Source: an uncultured Clostridia bacterium (lineage in GTDB: Bacteria; Bacillota; Clostridia; Monoglobales; Monoglobaceae). From it: a DNA stretch of 64,000 nucleotides. The stretch spans positions 1 through 64,000 of the forward strand of contig CAKSFQ010000004.1 in NCBI GenBank assembly GCA_934454115.1, read 5' to 3'. The notes below the pieces were generated by a model that saw nothing but the letters and a program-made list of their open reading frames with translations, was not told the DNA's origin and did not search any database. Each line of letters opens with the position of its first letter. The stretch's first letter is position 1. The translations under genes and the position numbers were made by a program. Of the stretch, positions 29,491 to 37,957 are shown piece after piece.

Positions 29491-30477
29491 TTAAATCATA
29501 ACGGTTCGCTGTTCTTTGTCTGCAATTTCTACGGCGTCCAATATCTTGTTGACCAAAACGCCAGCCTCTACGGTGCAGATGTTTTCGCCCTCGCCGCAGC
29601 AAGCGTTTATCCATTGCTTGATGGGAAGGGGACGACCTGGGTGAGGAACATCACAAACAGGAATAACCGTTTGGGTTCCGTCTGCCCTAATGATGGTGAC
29701 TTCATGAGTGCCGGCAATGTAAGCCATCTTGGATCCGTAAATTTCCAGGGTATACCAGTTGTCGCTAAGGGGTGCAGAATAAGTGCTGTCAAGGGTTACC
29801 AGAGTGCCGTTTTTAAAACGAAGAGTACAAATGCCAGTATCTTCGCAAAAATGATTGCCTATATAACCGCGGGATACCTGGATGCTTTCGGGTTCTCCAA
29901 GGAGCCAGCAGGCAACGTCCAGAGTGTGACAGGTAAGGTCGCGGATAGCACCGCCGCCACCGCCCTGATCCTCCGGCATATACCATTCTTCTTTCAGGTT
30001 TGCAAGGTTGGTGACAGCCACACGGATACGGACGAAACAAATATCGCCAAAGGCGCCCTCGTCTACCAGTTGTTTTGCCCAGTTATATTCCTTGACTCCA
30101 CGGCGTGGGAAAACAATGCCAAGTTGGATGCCGGCGTCTTTGACCGCTTGCTCGATTTCCAGTGCCTCAGCATAGTTCATAGCAAGTGCTTTTTCGGTAA
30201 ATACATGCTTGCCTGCCTTTGCTGCCTTGATAATATATTCCTTGTGTTTATCGGTTGAAGAGGTAAGAATAATGCCGTCTACATCGTTTCTGGCAAGTAA
30301 GGTGTCAAGATTTGGCTCAAACTCGGTAGATAGTTCTTCTGCCCAAGCCTGACCTATCACGGGGTCTTCATCCCAGACACAGGTAATGACTGCGTCCGGA
30401 AAGTTCTTTAACTGATCCACGTATCTGTTTTCCTTTGCGTGGTTATGAAAACGGCTGACTAATGCGATGTGAAACAT
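29491..30477 (-). CDS. Gfo/Idh/MocA oxidoreductase B with degenerate motifs (328 aa)
   Basis: The overall Gfo/Idh layout is recognisable: VDGIILTSSTDKHKEY, then GKHVFTEKALAMNYAEA, then GGGGAIRDLTCHTLDVACW. Two hallmark motifs differ. The N-terminal glycine loop is replaced by LVSRFHNHAKEN, and the EKP loop reads EKA. The D-x-x-x-H pair (DLTCH) is retained. It lies 11 bases after gene A and 23 before gene C. It may be a divergent dehydrogenase or a partner subunit that no longer binds NAD in the usual way; the latter is only a suggestion. A ribosome site (AGGAGGAATT) precedes the start. Confidence 0.82.
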   Translation of the reverse strand: MFHIALVSRFHNHAKENRYVDQLKNFPDAVITCVWDEDPVIGQAWAEELSTEFEPNLDTLLARNDVDGIILTSSTDKHKEYIIKAAKAGKHVFTEKALAMNYAEALEIEQAVKDAGIQLGIVFPRRGVKEYNWAKQLVDEGAFGDICFVRIRVAVTNLANLKEEWYMPEDQGGGGGAIRDLTCHTLDVACWLLGEPESIQVSRGYIGNHFCEDTGICTLRFKNGTLVTLDSTYSAPLSDNWYTLEIYGSKMAYIAGTHEVTIIRADGTQTVIPVCDVPHPGRPLPIKQWINACCGEGENICTVEAGVLVNKILDAVEIADKEQRTVMI

Positions 30478-30488
30478 AACAATTCCTC

Positions 30489-31580
30489 CTAGTTTTCGTT
30501 AAAATAATAAGGTTTACCGGTTTTTGCGGATTCATAAATTCCTTCAAGAATATGAGAAACTACCAATGCGGTTTCCGGGGTGGTAATCAGATCGCCTTTG
30601 CCTAAAATTGCATCAGTAAAGACGCGCTGTTCCTTGATGCGTGGGAGTTCGCCGGTGTTTGCGGCGGTGTAGGCAACCCCTGCCGGGTCAAAGTTTGGTT
30701 CGTGAATATACTGCTTGTTGTTGCAGATGCCGTTGATGCGGAATTTACCGTCATAGTTGTCCATACCCGCCTTGGTGCCGCAGATGCGGTAGCGAACGCC
30801 GGTGTTCTCGGTGGTGTTCAGTGCCCAGGAAGCCTCTATAATTAGGGTGGCGCCATTTTCCATTTCCAGAAAGGCAGAGGCAAATTCTTCGACTTCGTAA
30901 ATTTCCGGGTCCCAATCACCAAAGGGGTTTCCTGTTTCCTTTTGGTCCTTCAGCTTGTGAAAGGTTTTCCCCAATACCATTTTGGGCTTGTAGTTATCCA
31001 TAATGTAAAGAGCCGTGTCAACGGCGTGGGTTCCGATATCAATTAAAGCGCCGCCGCCTTGGCCGTCCATTCGGAGAAATACACCCTGGAGAGGAACACC
31101 TCTTCTGCGGATAACATTGGCATGGGCATAGTACATCTCGCCAAAGACATCTTTTGCTGCCTCTGCCTTTGCATAAAGTACATCCGGGTCAAACTTGTGC
31201 TGATAACCAATGGTAAGAATCATGCCGGTTTTCTTTTGCGTTTTATACATTGCAAGGGCATCTGCGTAATTAGCGGCCATAGGTTTTTCACACAATACAT
31301 GCTTACCTGCTTCCATTGCGGCAATAGAGATCTCTGCATGCAGTTTGTTGTGAGTCAAAACTCTGACATTGTTGATGCTTTCATCTTTCAGCAACTCTCT
31401 GTAATCGGTGTAAACCTTGGCATCGGGTGTGCCATACTTTTTTGCGGCAGCTTCTGCACGTTCCGGAATAATGTCACAGAAAGCAACCATCTCCAGTTCC
31501 TCAATTTCAGCAATGGAGGGCATGTGTTTTCCGTTTGCAATGTTACCGCAGCCAATAATACCAACTTTTAATTTTTCCAT
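30489..31580 (-). CDS. Gfo/Idh/MocA oxidoreductase A (363 aa)
   Basis: This is a canonical member: GIIGCGNIANGKHMPSI (GxGxxA/G-type loop near residue 8), GKHVLCEKPMAANYADAL (EKP near residue 95) and GGALIDIGTHAVDTALY (catalytic Asp/His). It is the first gene of the leftward operon ending at 24205, with its own promoter at 31623-31651 and ribosome site AGAGGAG. It most likely oxidises a hydroxyl of a sugar, glycoside or inositol-like compound with NAD(P). It faces the AraC gene at 31708 across a 127-base divergent region. Confidence 0.9.
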   Translation of the reverse strand: MEKLKVGIIGCGNIANGKHMPSIAEIEELEMVAFCDIIPERAEAAAKKYGTPDAKVYTDYRELLKDESINNVRVLTHNKLHAEISIAAMEAGKHVLCEKPMAANYADALAMYKTQKKTGMILTIGYQHKFDPDVLYAKAEAAKDVFGEMYYAHANVIRRRGVPLQGVFLRMDGQGGGALIDIGTHAVDTALYIMDNYKPKMVLGKTFHKLKDQKETGNPFGDWDPEIYEVEEFASAFLEMENGATLIIEASWALNTTENTGVRYRICGTKAGMDNYDGKFRINGICNNKQYIHEPNFDPAGVAYTAANTGELPRIKEQRVFTDAILGKGDLITTPETALVVSHILEGIYESAKTGKPYYFNEN

Positions 31581-31604
31581 ACATATAACTCCTCTTTTAA
31601 AATA

Positions 31605-31629
31605 ATACGATTCTTTTTCCTTATCGTAT
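31605..31629. promoter_or_regulatory. Inverted repeat (operator candidate) over the -10 of the first glycyl-radical operon
   Basis: ATACGAT (31605-31611) and ATCGTAT (31623-31629) form perfect 7-base arms 11 bases apart. The right arm coincides with the -10 box at 31623-31628. The position fits an operator or a 5'-leader hairpin for the Gfo/Idh-glycyl-radical operon. Confidence 0.4.
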
Positions 31630-31651
31630 CATCTGGAAAACAAACTTTCAA
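31623..31651 (-). promoter_or_regulatory. Promoter of the Gfo/Idh-glycyl-radical operon
   Basis: On the minus strand TTGAAA (31646-31651), a 17-base spacer and TACGAT (31623-31628) lie 43 bases before the start of oxidoreductase A. Spacing is ideal; the -10 box has one mismatch. Confidence 0.6.
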
Positions 31652-31672
31652 TTAGAATATTATTAAAAAATA

Positions 31673-31701
31673 TTGCAATATTAAGATTTTTGTGATAGAA
31701 T
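31673..31701 (+). promoter_or_regulatory. Promoter abutting the second AraC start codon
   Basis: TTGCAA (31673-31678), a 17-base spacer and TAGAAT (31696-31701) are followed by six bases and then the ATG at 31708. There is no ribosome site. The arrangement is the same as in the paralogous gene at 1364, which predicts a leaderless mRNA. Confidence 0.6.
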
Positions 31702-31707
31702 GAATGC

Positions 31708-32538
31708 ATGAATATTTTAACTGCTTTTAAAGAACACAAAGAATTTAAAAAACACCGTCCCTGGAGTTATTGGGAATCGGGAACAGTGTCTTGTGAATTT
31801 GTGACACTGCCCCATTATGCCGAGACGATAGAGATTCTCTTTTATTATGGAATGGAGGGGGACGTGCACATTGGAGGACAGCATTTTACTCTGAAGGGAG
31901 ACAGGGTTTTCTTTGTTGCGCCCAACATGGTTCACGCCATGAGTTATCAAGGTGGACATGGATGTATCAAAACCTTGAAAATTAATCCGCCACAGCTGAA
32001 ACCTCTTTTGGATTTGGATGTGCTTTTGGAATATCATCAAAAAAACTATGTAGATTTGCCCATTGCTTTGCCAATGGAGGAAGGTATTGCCGATATGCCT
32101 CAAACCTTTGCAACAGCGACCGATGTGAATGAGATTTTAATTATGATATTAAGGTTTTTTGATCTTCTCTTTTCCCAGGCAGACCGTAATGCGGACATCA
32201 GTCGTACGGTATCTGCTAAGGACGATACCCTGCGGGAAATTCTTAAATGGAGTGAGGAAAACTTTGTTAGAAAAATTACACTGGATGAGGTAGCGGATGC
32301 CTTTGGGTACACGAAGCATTATTTTTGTCAGAAGTTTAAAAAAGCAACAGGAATTACCTATCTGACCTATTTAAACACTTTGCGAATTTCCCACGCCTGT
32401 TTCCTTTTAAAGGCAGGAAAATCCGTTTCCGAGACATGTGACGGCTGCGGCTTTGAGAACATATCCTACTTTATTCAATTGTTTAAGAAGACAACAGGAC
32501 TTACACCAAAAAAATATGTGAAGGAATTAGAAAAATAA
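31708..32538 (+). CDS. AraC-family transcriptional regulator (276 aa)
   Basis: The protein is similar over its whole length to the regulator at 510-1364 (shared HYAETIE, APN-VHAMSY, LKPLLDLDVLL). A C-terminal double helix-turn-helix is present: ITLDEVADAFGYTKHYFCQKF, then CGFENISYFIQLFKK and TPKKY. The N-terminal cupin probably senses a sugar or sugar acid. It is divergent from the Gfo/Idh-glycyl-radical operon and convergent with the ManA end of the second operon, so it is the best candidate regulator for either. It ends in a bidirectional terminator. Confidence 0.92.
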   Translation: MNILTAFKEHKEFKKHRPWSYWESGTVSCEFVTLPHYAETIEILFYYGMEGDVHIGGQHFTLKGDRVFFVAPNMVHAMSYQGGHGCIKTLKINPPQLKPLLDLDVLLEYHQKNYVDLPIALPMEEGIADMPQTFATATDVNEILIMILRFFDLLFSQADRNADISRTVSAKDDTLREILKWSEENFVRKITLDEVADAFGYTKHYFCQKFKKATGITYLTYLNTLRISHACFLLKAGKSVSETCDGCGFENISYFIQLFKKTTGLTPKKYVKELEK

Positions 32539-32566
32539 CCCTGCACGAATATGCAGGGCTATTTTT
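32533..32566. terminator. Bidirectional terminator between AraC and ManA
   Basis: CCCTGCA (32539-32545) and TGCAGGG (32552-32558) form a 7-base stem with a 6-base loop. T-runs lie on the right for the plus strand (CTATTTTT) and on the left for the minus strand (TTATTTTT). It serves the two convergent genes. Confidence 0.85.
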
Positions 32567-33581
32567 AATAACATTCGATTACTTCTAAGGCCCCGTCCAG
32601 GGTGTAATTTCCCATCTGGGAGGCGGGAAGGAAAAAGTAATCTCCTTTTTTCACATCCTTGCGGTACTCATTGCCATGAATGGCGCCGGCGCCGTTTGTC
32701 ACTATATAAATTCCATAGCTGTCTGTCATTGCCGGCGTGTAGCTGCCGCCGGAAAGCTTGATGCGATTGATAATAAAGCAATCCGTGTTCCCTTCACTCA
32801 CCAAAGATTCTTTGACCATACCTTCGTTTTTTTCCATAACGTGAGGGGTCATCTTGGAATCGGGGGCCTTGGTGAAATTGAAACAACCAACAGCCTCTTC
32901 TTTGGTAAGTCCAAGGTACCTTTCCTGGTCGTTCATCTTGTATTTGCCGCAAAACTGTTCCGGTTGAATGGTGAAATCGGTGGGTTCCTGCACCTCAAGA
33001 ATCAGACAGCCTGCGCCAATGGCATGAACGGTTTTTGCAGGAACCAGATACACATCACCCACCTTGGGGGTAATGCTCATCATGAGTTTTTCCATAGCAT
33101 CCATATCGGTTTCACTCTGTTCAATGGCCTGTTCAAAGATTTCCTTGGTAACGCCGTCCCTGAACCCAAAATAGATTTTTGCATTCGGACGGGTTCCCAA
33201 GATGGTCCAGCACTCGGTCTTTCCGTACTCGGAATTAAAGTATTTTTTAGAAAAGGCTTTATCAGGGTGTGCCTGGGCAGGGAGCCGAATGGCGCTATCC
33301 AGGCCTTTTACCAAAATCCGCAGTTTCCCCTTGGAACCAAGCAGTTCGGTGGGATATTTTTTTAGCAAGTCGTCAAAATAAATGTCGCTGTCCTTGATTT
33401 TGGAAACGCCATCTTTTGGGTTTTTGGAATCTTTGTTAAGGGCAGTTACATTAGAGGCAATCCATTCTTCCGGTAAAAAACTGTCCACGGGCTCGTCACC
33501 AAAAAGGTCGGCAAACAACTTGCCGCCGGTGTAAACCCGACCGATTCGATTGCGTTCAAAAAAGATGGGCTGTTTTATCAT
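32565..33581 (-). CDS. manA: Class I mannose-6-phosphate isomerase (338 aa)
   Basis: The zinc site and active-site blocks of type I phosphomannose isomerases are present: PAQAHPDKAF (Gln/His ligands, near residue 100), YGKTECWTIL (Glu ligand) and VPAKTVHAIGAGCLILEVQ (His ligand). The family converts mannose-6-phosphate and fructose-6-phosphate, and short bacterial forms of this length are usual. It is the last gene of the second glycyl-radical operon, two bases after the FGGY kinase. In that setting it may isomerise the kinase product, either ordinary mannose-6-phosphate from the alpha-mannosidase route or an analogue. Confidence 0.9.
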   Translation of the reverse strand: MIKQPIFFERNRIGRVYTGGKLFADLFGDEPVDSFLPEEWIASNVTALNKDSKNPKDGVSKIKDSDIYFDDLLKKYPTELLGSKGKLRILVKGLDSAIRLPAQAHPDKAFSKKYFNSEYGKTECWTILGTRPNAKIYFGFRDGVTKEIFEQAIEQSETDMDAMEKLMMSITPKVGDVYLVPAKTVHAIGAGCLILEVQEPTDFTIQPEQFCGKYKMNDQERYLGLTKEEAVGCFNFTKAPDSKMTPHVMEKNEGMVKESLVSEGNTDCFIINRIKLSGGSYTPAMTDSYGIYIVTNGAGAIHGNEYRKDVKKGDYFFLPASQMGNYTLDGALEVIECY

Positions 33582-33583
33582 AC

Positions 33584-34873
33584 TTATATCTCCCTTTCTT
33601 GATAGCGGATAATTTGTTTGATTCTTTGCACAGAACCAAACTTGCCGGTTGCAGCCATGCCGAAAAGCGCCGCACCGAAGGCTGCCTCTTCCATGTGAAC
33701 CGGTATCTGCATGGCTGCGTCAAATGCTTGTTCTGCTTCGCGAATCAATGCCTTGTTTTTGCGGATGCCGTTACCGGAACCAACCAGAGAAGATTTGATA
33801 ACGTCCATTTCCTGATACATGGAAAGCAGTTCGCCGATAATTCCTTGTAAAAAGGCATGCCGCACCTCGCCGGGGGTAAAATTCTCGGTAGTAATTCCGG
33901 TGAGAGAGCCGGTGAGGGCATGATCTCTCCGAGTTCCGCTAAAACGGGTATCGGCAAGAATATGGGAGGTCTCTCCCGGAGCCATTTTGTCCATAACATC
34001 ATACATATTGAGTTTTTTCCCGGTTGCGGCTAAGACAACAGCAGAGAAAAACTTTTCCAGCATAGAATAGGAGCGTCCCCCGCAGAGCGCGGCACCCACA
34101 ATCAGGTAGTTCCCTTCCATGTAAGGACGAATCTCAATGTTTTCTCCCTCAAGAATAGTGGGAGAAATGACGGAAATCTGACTGCCAGTACCGATGTTGA
34201 GCAAAATAGAGTCATCGTCACGCAATGCGCCAAATACACTTGCTTGGTTGTCTCCAATTGCCACGCTGACAGGAATGCCCTGATAGCTTCCTGCCAAAGC
34301 AAAGTCCGGGGTAATATCACCGAAAAACGGGTGATTAAATTGGTTAGTACGGAGGTCAAAATCTCCAAAGCTTGCTGCGTTGCTGGTGTGAAGCAATGGT
34401 GTTTTACGATTGCTTATTACCATGGCAAAATAATCGTGAATGGTGCAGTAGCCCACCGCATTTTTAGGCCGAATTCCGTTTTGGATATTGTAAAAATCGG
34501 TGACATATCCATAGCCGCTGGGGAGGTTCAAAAATTCACCGTAAGTTTTGCCGTCCTTGTAGGGGTGATTTCCTCTTCCGTCCTGCCAGGTGTAGAGGGG
34601 GCTGACAGCATAACCCTCTTTGTCAAAGTACACAATTCCGTGCATTTGACCAGTGATGCCAATAACCGCGACATCCTCGCAAAGGAGTGAATCACAGATA
34701 CCCTTTGCGATTTGAATAATTTTTTGGGTGTCCTGGATTTTCTCCCACTCCCGGGAGGTGTGAAGGAAGGCATTGCTGTTTTGTGTAACGGATTTTAAAA
34801 TCTGTCCGCTGGTGCAATCCAAGAGGATTCCGCAAATGCTGGTGGTTCCAATATCAATTCCTATAGCTTTCAT
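33584..34873 (-). CDS. FGGY-family carbohydrate kinase, sedoheptulokinase-like (429 aa)
   Basis: The N-terminal phosphate loop is GIDIGTTSICGILLD. The block ITGQMHGIVYFD followed by YTWQDGRG resembles the sedoheptulokinase branch rather than xylulokinase or glycerol kinase. The catalytic Asp is expected in IGDNQASVFGA, and a second ATP-site loop is LVGSGNGIRKN. It should phosphorylate a ketose or polyol at a terminal hydroxyl. It lies between the glycyl-radical enzyme (12 bases upstream) and ManA. A kinase acting after or before the radical step on a free keto-sugar is the simplest idea; the actual substrate is not readable from sequence. Confidence 0.85.
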   Translation of the reverse strand: MKAIGIDIGTTSICGILLDCTSGQILKSVTQNSNAFLHTSREWEKIQDTQKIIQIAKGICDSLLCEDVAVIGITGQMHGIVYFDKEGYAVSPLYTWQDGRGNHPYKDGKTYGEFLNLPSGYGYVTDFYNIQNGIRPKNAVGYCTIHDYFAMVISNRKTPLLHTSNAASFGDFDLRTNQFNHPFFGDITPDFALAGSYQGIPVSVAIGDNQASVFGALRDDDSILLNIGTGSQISVISPTILEGENIEIRPYMEGNYLIVGAALCGGRSYSMLEKFFSAVVLAATGKKLNMYDVMDKMAPGETSHILADTRFSGTRRDHALTGSLTGITTENFTPGEVRHAFLQGIIGELLSMYQEMDVIKSSLVGSGNGIRKNKALIREAEQAFDAAMQIPVHMEEAAFGAALFGMAATGKFGSVQRIKQIIRYQEREI

Positions 34874-34885
34874 GATCAGTCTCCT

Positions 34886-37210
34886 TTAACAAAGGGTGGT
34901 AGAGTTTAAATCAAGCCTTGTAATAATATCGGCTTGAATTTCCGGCGACAGGTCAAGAAAATTGACGAAAGTCCCGTGAATTCGCATAATATAAACACCG
35001 CTTGGTGCATATTTTGCAGGGTTCGCCAAAACCTTTCTCAAGGTGTCGGGGGTGGTGACATTGACATACAAGTAGAAAGGAGAGACCCCCTCTTTTAACT
35101 CATTAAAGAAGAGAGGACGCACGATGTTCTGATAAAATTCCACGCCTTTTTCGTCGTAGTCTTCGCCCCTAAAATATTTGGGGTCAATCCCTAAGTGGGA
35201 TGCGTAACCGCCGTTAAACTCCTCAAAGGGAAGTTTCATGTTAGAGAGCATACGGAACCCCAGACCGTTTGCTGCCTCGCCATAGAGGGGATCTACCCCG
35301 TAGCCCAGCATATCACGGCTCTTCCTGCCATCAGGGGTGGCACCTACCCAATAGCCGTAGGTCAGATGGGTAGAGGGACTGGAGAAATCGGGACGAAAAG
35401 GATTGCCCAAATAATTCTTTTTCGAACGCAGGAGCTTGGAAACACGTAGAGCAATTTCTCTCGCCTCGTCATCCACCTCTGCAATGTTGTTGCCAAACTT
35501 GGGACAGGAGAGGAGAAACTCGCGCAGATCCTCAAAGCCCTCAAAGTTGTTTTTGAGAGCGGCAATCAGCATATCTTTACCGTCGGGATATTTTTCTACA
35601 AATTTATCAATGGCGATAAAGGAATCAGCCAGCACCGTAAGCCCGTGAACCAGACAACCGCTACCGTTGTACTTAGTTCCCTGTTTTTTGGTGTCACGCA
35701 TATCGGCGCCGTACGTAAGTCCACCCATACAGGAACTTAGGAAAGGGACTTTCAGTTCTGCCAATGCGACGGAGGCGCCGTTTGCTGCCTCAACCATCTT
35801 GTCGACCACTGTTTCTAAGGTGTCATAAAATGCAGTACGGATATCGGAAAGCTCGCAGGGGCAGGGATCCATCAACTTCTCACCGGTAATGGTGGAGTAT
35901 CCGTTGGTGAGTACCATCTCCAGTACCTTGGGGAGATTCAGCCAACTGTTGGTGGTGTTGGCGTTGTCTTTTCCCATAATAAGCGGCTCTTGACAACCGG
36001 CAACCGAGTAATCGGGAATATCTTCATCATCAACCCCGTTCGCCTTTAAGACTGCAAATAAAGCATCGTCGTTGAACAGGGAGGGGGTCAGTACGCCGGC
36101 AGAGAAAAAGAATTTTCCCATTTCCTTATACAACATTGGCGGAGTGTTTCTGTGAAGCTTGACGGAGAGAATGGGCTGGGGCAGGTTCATGTCATAGTAG
36201 GCATCCATGATTGCATAGGTCATGGTGCAAGTCAGGTCATTCCCGTTGATATCACGCCCACCGAGAAGAACATTTTGAGAGATTGCCCAGCTGCGGTCGC
36301 CTACATTGTAGAATACCAAAAAGTGTTTAAACAGCTCAGCTGCCTCCTGGCGGGTCAGATTGCCGCGATAGGGTTCAAAAATTCTGTCTGCATTTCCTAC
36401 CGAGAACGCATAAGGGTTGGGCGCCTGCTCCATGCACATGACCTCCCACATTAAAAGGTAGAGCTGGATTGCTTCGTACAGATTGGAGGCGCCGCCGCCG
36501 TAAATGTTTTTCAGGGAAGTTTCCAGATAGGAAAGCTGACGCTTCCGTTTCTCGGAGCAAGTCTTTTTCTGCTCGGTAATCAAAGCAAGATAGCGTTCAA
36601 TTAAAATTTTTACACCGCCGAGGGCAATGGCTGCCGCCTGATAGAATTCCCCATCTTTGGAGTTTGCTTCGGCAATCATAGCGTCAATGCCGTGTTTAAG
36701 TGCAAAGCGAAAATCGGGAATTACATGTCCTGTTACCTGCTCTACAAAGAAGATGACCTCCTTGGTATAGGACGCGGCGTTCCCATAAGTTTGGTTCAGC
36801 ATTTCCACCATTTTGCTTTTGGCAGTAAAGGCGCGAACGGCATCGATTCTTTCCTTAGGGAATTCTTCGTTGGGTTCAATATCATTGTAGATTGCCATGG
36901 GGTCACAGTAGCCGGAAAATCCCTCTACCGTAAAGGAGGGATTAATCAAGGCATAGCTCTTTGCGAAAGCGTCTCGCTGTGTGCCGACAAAGATGGCATT
37001 TTCGCTTAAAAAAATGGGAATTGCTTTTAATACCTCGCAAAGAAGATGGGCTTTCTTTATTTGAGCGGGACAATCTTGGTATTTTTTATCCCAGAGCATT
37101 TCGGTTTCTTTGGCGAGAAACCAACCGTCCAGTCTGGTTATCTTTCTTTCCTCTTGGTAGAGCGCTTTGGCCATCTCGGTCAGGACACCTTTTGGATAGA
37201 TGTGATTCAT
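34886..37210 (-). CDS. Glycyl-radical enzyme, eliminase-type motif (774 aa)
   Basis: The thiyl cysteine and general base are both present in VAGCQEPL (C406, E408; GCxE). The glycyl-radical loop is RIHGTFVNF, with the radical glycine near residue 746. The sequence is only distantly related to the enzyme at 25385, which lacks the Glu. The GCxE pattern is shared with dehydratase and lyase members such as glycerol/propanediol dehydratase, choline lyase and hydroxyproline dehydratase, so elimination from a polyol, deoxy or amino substrate is plausible. The operon partners (kinase, isomerase) favour a sugar or polyol. The ribosome site (AAGGAGGTA) is strong, and the activase gene precedes it by 19 bases. 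Confidence 0.9.
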   Translation of the reverse strand: MNHIYPKGVLTEMAKALYQEERKITRLDGWFLAKETEMLWDKKYQDCPAQIKKAHLLCEVLKAIPIFLSENAIFVGTQRDAFAKSYALINPSFTVEGFSGYCDPMAIYNDIEPNEEFPKERIDAVRAFTAKSKMVEMLNQTYGNAASYTKEVIFFVEQVTGHVIPDFRFALKHGIDAMIAEANSKDGEFYQAAAIALGGVKILIERYLALITEQKKTCSEKRKRQLSYLETSLKNIYGGGASNLYEAIQLYLLMWEVMCMEQAPNPYAFSVGNADRIFEPYRGNLTRQEAAELFKHFLVFYNVGDRSWAISQNVLLGGRDINGNDLTCTMTYAIMDAYYDMNLPQPILSVKLHRNTPPMLYKEMGKFFFSAGVLTPSLFNDDALFAVLKANGVDDEDIPDYSVAGCQEPLIMGKDNANTTNSWLNLPKVLEMVLTNGYSTITGEKLMDPCPCELSDIRTAFYDTLETVVDKMVEAANGASVALAELKVPFLSSCMGGLTYGADMRDTKKQGTKYNGSGCLVHGLTVLADSFIAIDKFVEKYPDGKDMLIAALKNNFEGFEDLREFLLSCPKFGNNIAEVDDEAREIALRVSKLLRSKKNYLGNPFRPDFSSPSTHLTYGYWVGATPDGRKSRDMLGYGVDPLYGEAANGLGFRMLSNMKLPFEEFNGGYASHLGIDPKYFRGEDYDEKGVEFYQNIVRPLFFNELKEGVSPFYLYVNVTTPDTLRKVLANPAKYAPSGVYIMRIHGTFVNFLDLSPEIQADIITRLDLNSTTLC

Positions 37211-37229
37211 AATAAGTACCTCCTTAAAT

Positions 37230-37934
37230 TTAGGTTGTAATATAGGTCAGATTGTGTTTTTTAAATTCTTCCTGGAACTCCTTTACAGTTTCATCGGTGA
37301 CAAAGCCGTTGGTAATTTTGTATTCTTCCTGCCACTTTTCTTTCCCGTATTCGTGATAGCGGAGAAATTCAAATACCAGATGGTTTGTGGCGTGCTTAGC
37401 GAAATATGCCGCAATCTCTTTTGCTGCAGTTCCGTTGAATTCCTGAATCAGCGGAATACGGATATGGCATTGTCTGTTGCTTTGACAAATAGCCTCATAA
37501 TTTTTTCGCAAGGCCTTGCCGTCCATACCGGTGTAGGCAAGCAGAACTGTGTCATTCACGTGCTTGAAGTCCATAATCAAATAATCTACAAAGGGGAGAA
37601 TCTCCATCAACCGGGGCGAGGTGCCGTTGGTTTCAATCGCAGTGTGAATTCCTTCGGCCTGTAATCGCTTAAGGGTCTCAATCAATTCCTCAGCGTATAG
37701 GGTTGCCTCTCCACCGGTAAACGTGACGCCTCCTCCGTCAAAAAAGAAAGGACGGCAGCTGATCGCCTCGACAACCAGTTCCTTCGGAGTGTAGGTTTTA
37801 TGAGTTTCCTTTGCGGTCATTCCTTCGGGATTGGCACACCACAGGCAATGCATATTGCATCCTGCCAAATGATAAACCAACCGATTGCCGGGGCCGTCTT
37901 GAGAAAAATTAAATCCTTTTTGAAAGATTTTCAT
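37230..37934 (-). CDS. Glycyl-radical enzyme activase, radical SAM, PflA-like (234 aa)
   Basis: The radical-SAM motif CX3CX2C is GCNMHCLWCANPEG near residues 25-33, after FSQDGPGNRLVYHLAGC. There is no ferredoxin insert, unlike the activase at 27585, so it resembles PflA in size. GGGVTFTGGEATL for SAM binding and the later ETNGTSP and DFKHV motifs are intact. As first gene of the second operon, it should install the radical on the enzyme encoded next. Two differently built activases, each next to its own enzyme, argue for two dedicated pairs rather than one shared activase. Confidence 0.92.
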   Translation of the reverse strand: MKIFQKGFNFSQDGPGNRLVYHLAGCNMHCLWCANPEGMTAKETHKTYTPKELVVEAISCRPFFFDGGGVTFTGGEATLYAEELIETLKRLQAEGIHTAIETNGTSPRLMEILPFVDYLIMDFKHVNDTVLLAYTGMDGKALRKNYEAICQSNRQCHIRIPLIQEFNGTAAKEIAAYFAKHATNHLVFEFLRYHEYGKEKWQEEYKITNGFVTDETVKEFQEEFKKHNLTYITT

Positions 37935-37957
37935 ATTGCGTCATCTCTTCCCATATT

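Noticed and set aside
29468..29614. Upstream extension of Gfo/Idh protein C
   Set aside because: The added residues are Arg-rich and overlap gene B; the internal ATG at 29467 has a ribosome site and begins the Rossmann fold.
29488..30258. Rightward frame of 256 codons opposite Gfo/Idh protein B
   Set aside because: Mirror image of a real gene, with no family motif and no ribosome site.
33584..34873. Xylulokinase or glycerol kinase call for the FGGY kinase
   Set aside because: The GQMHG...WQDGRG block fits the sedoheptulokinase-like branch better; I kept the call at family level.
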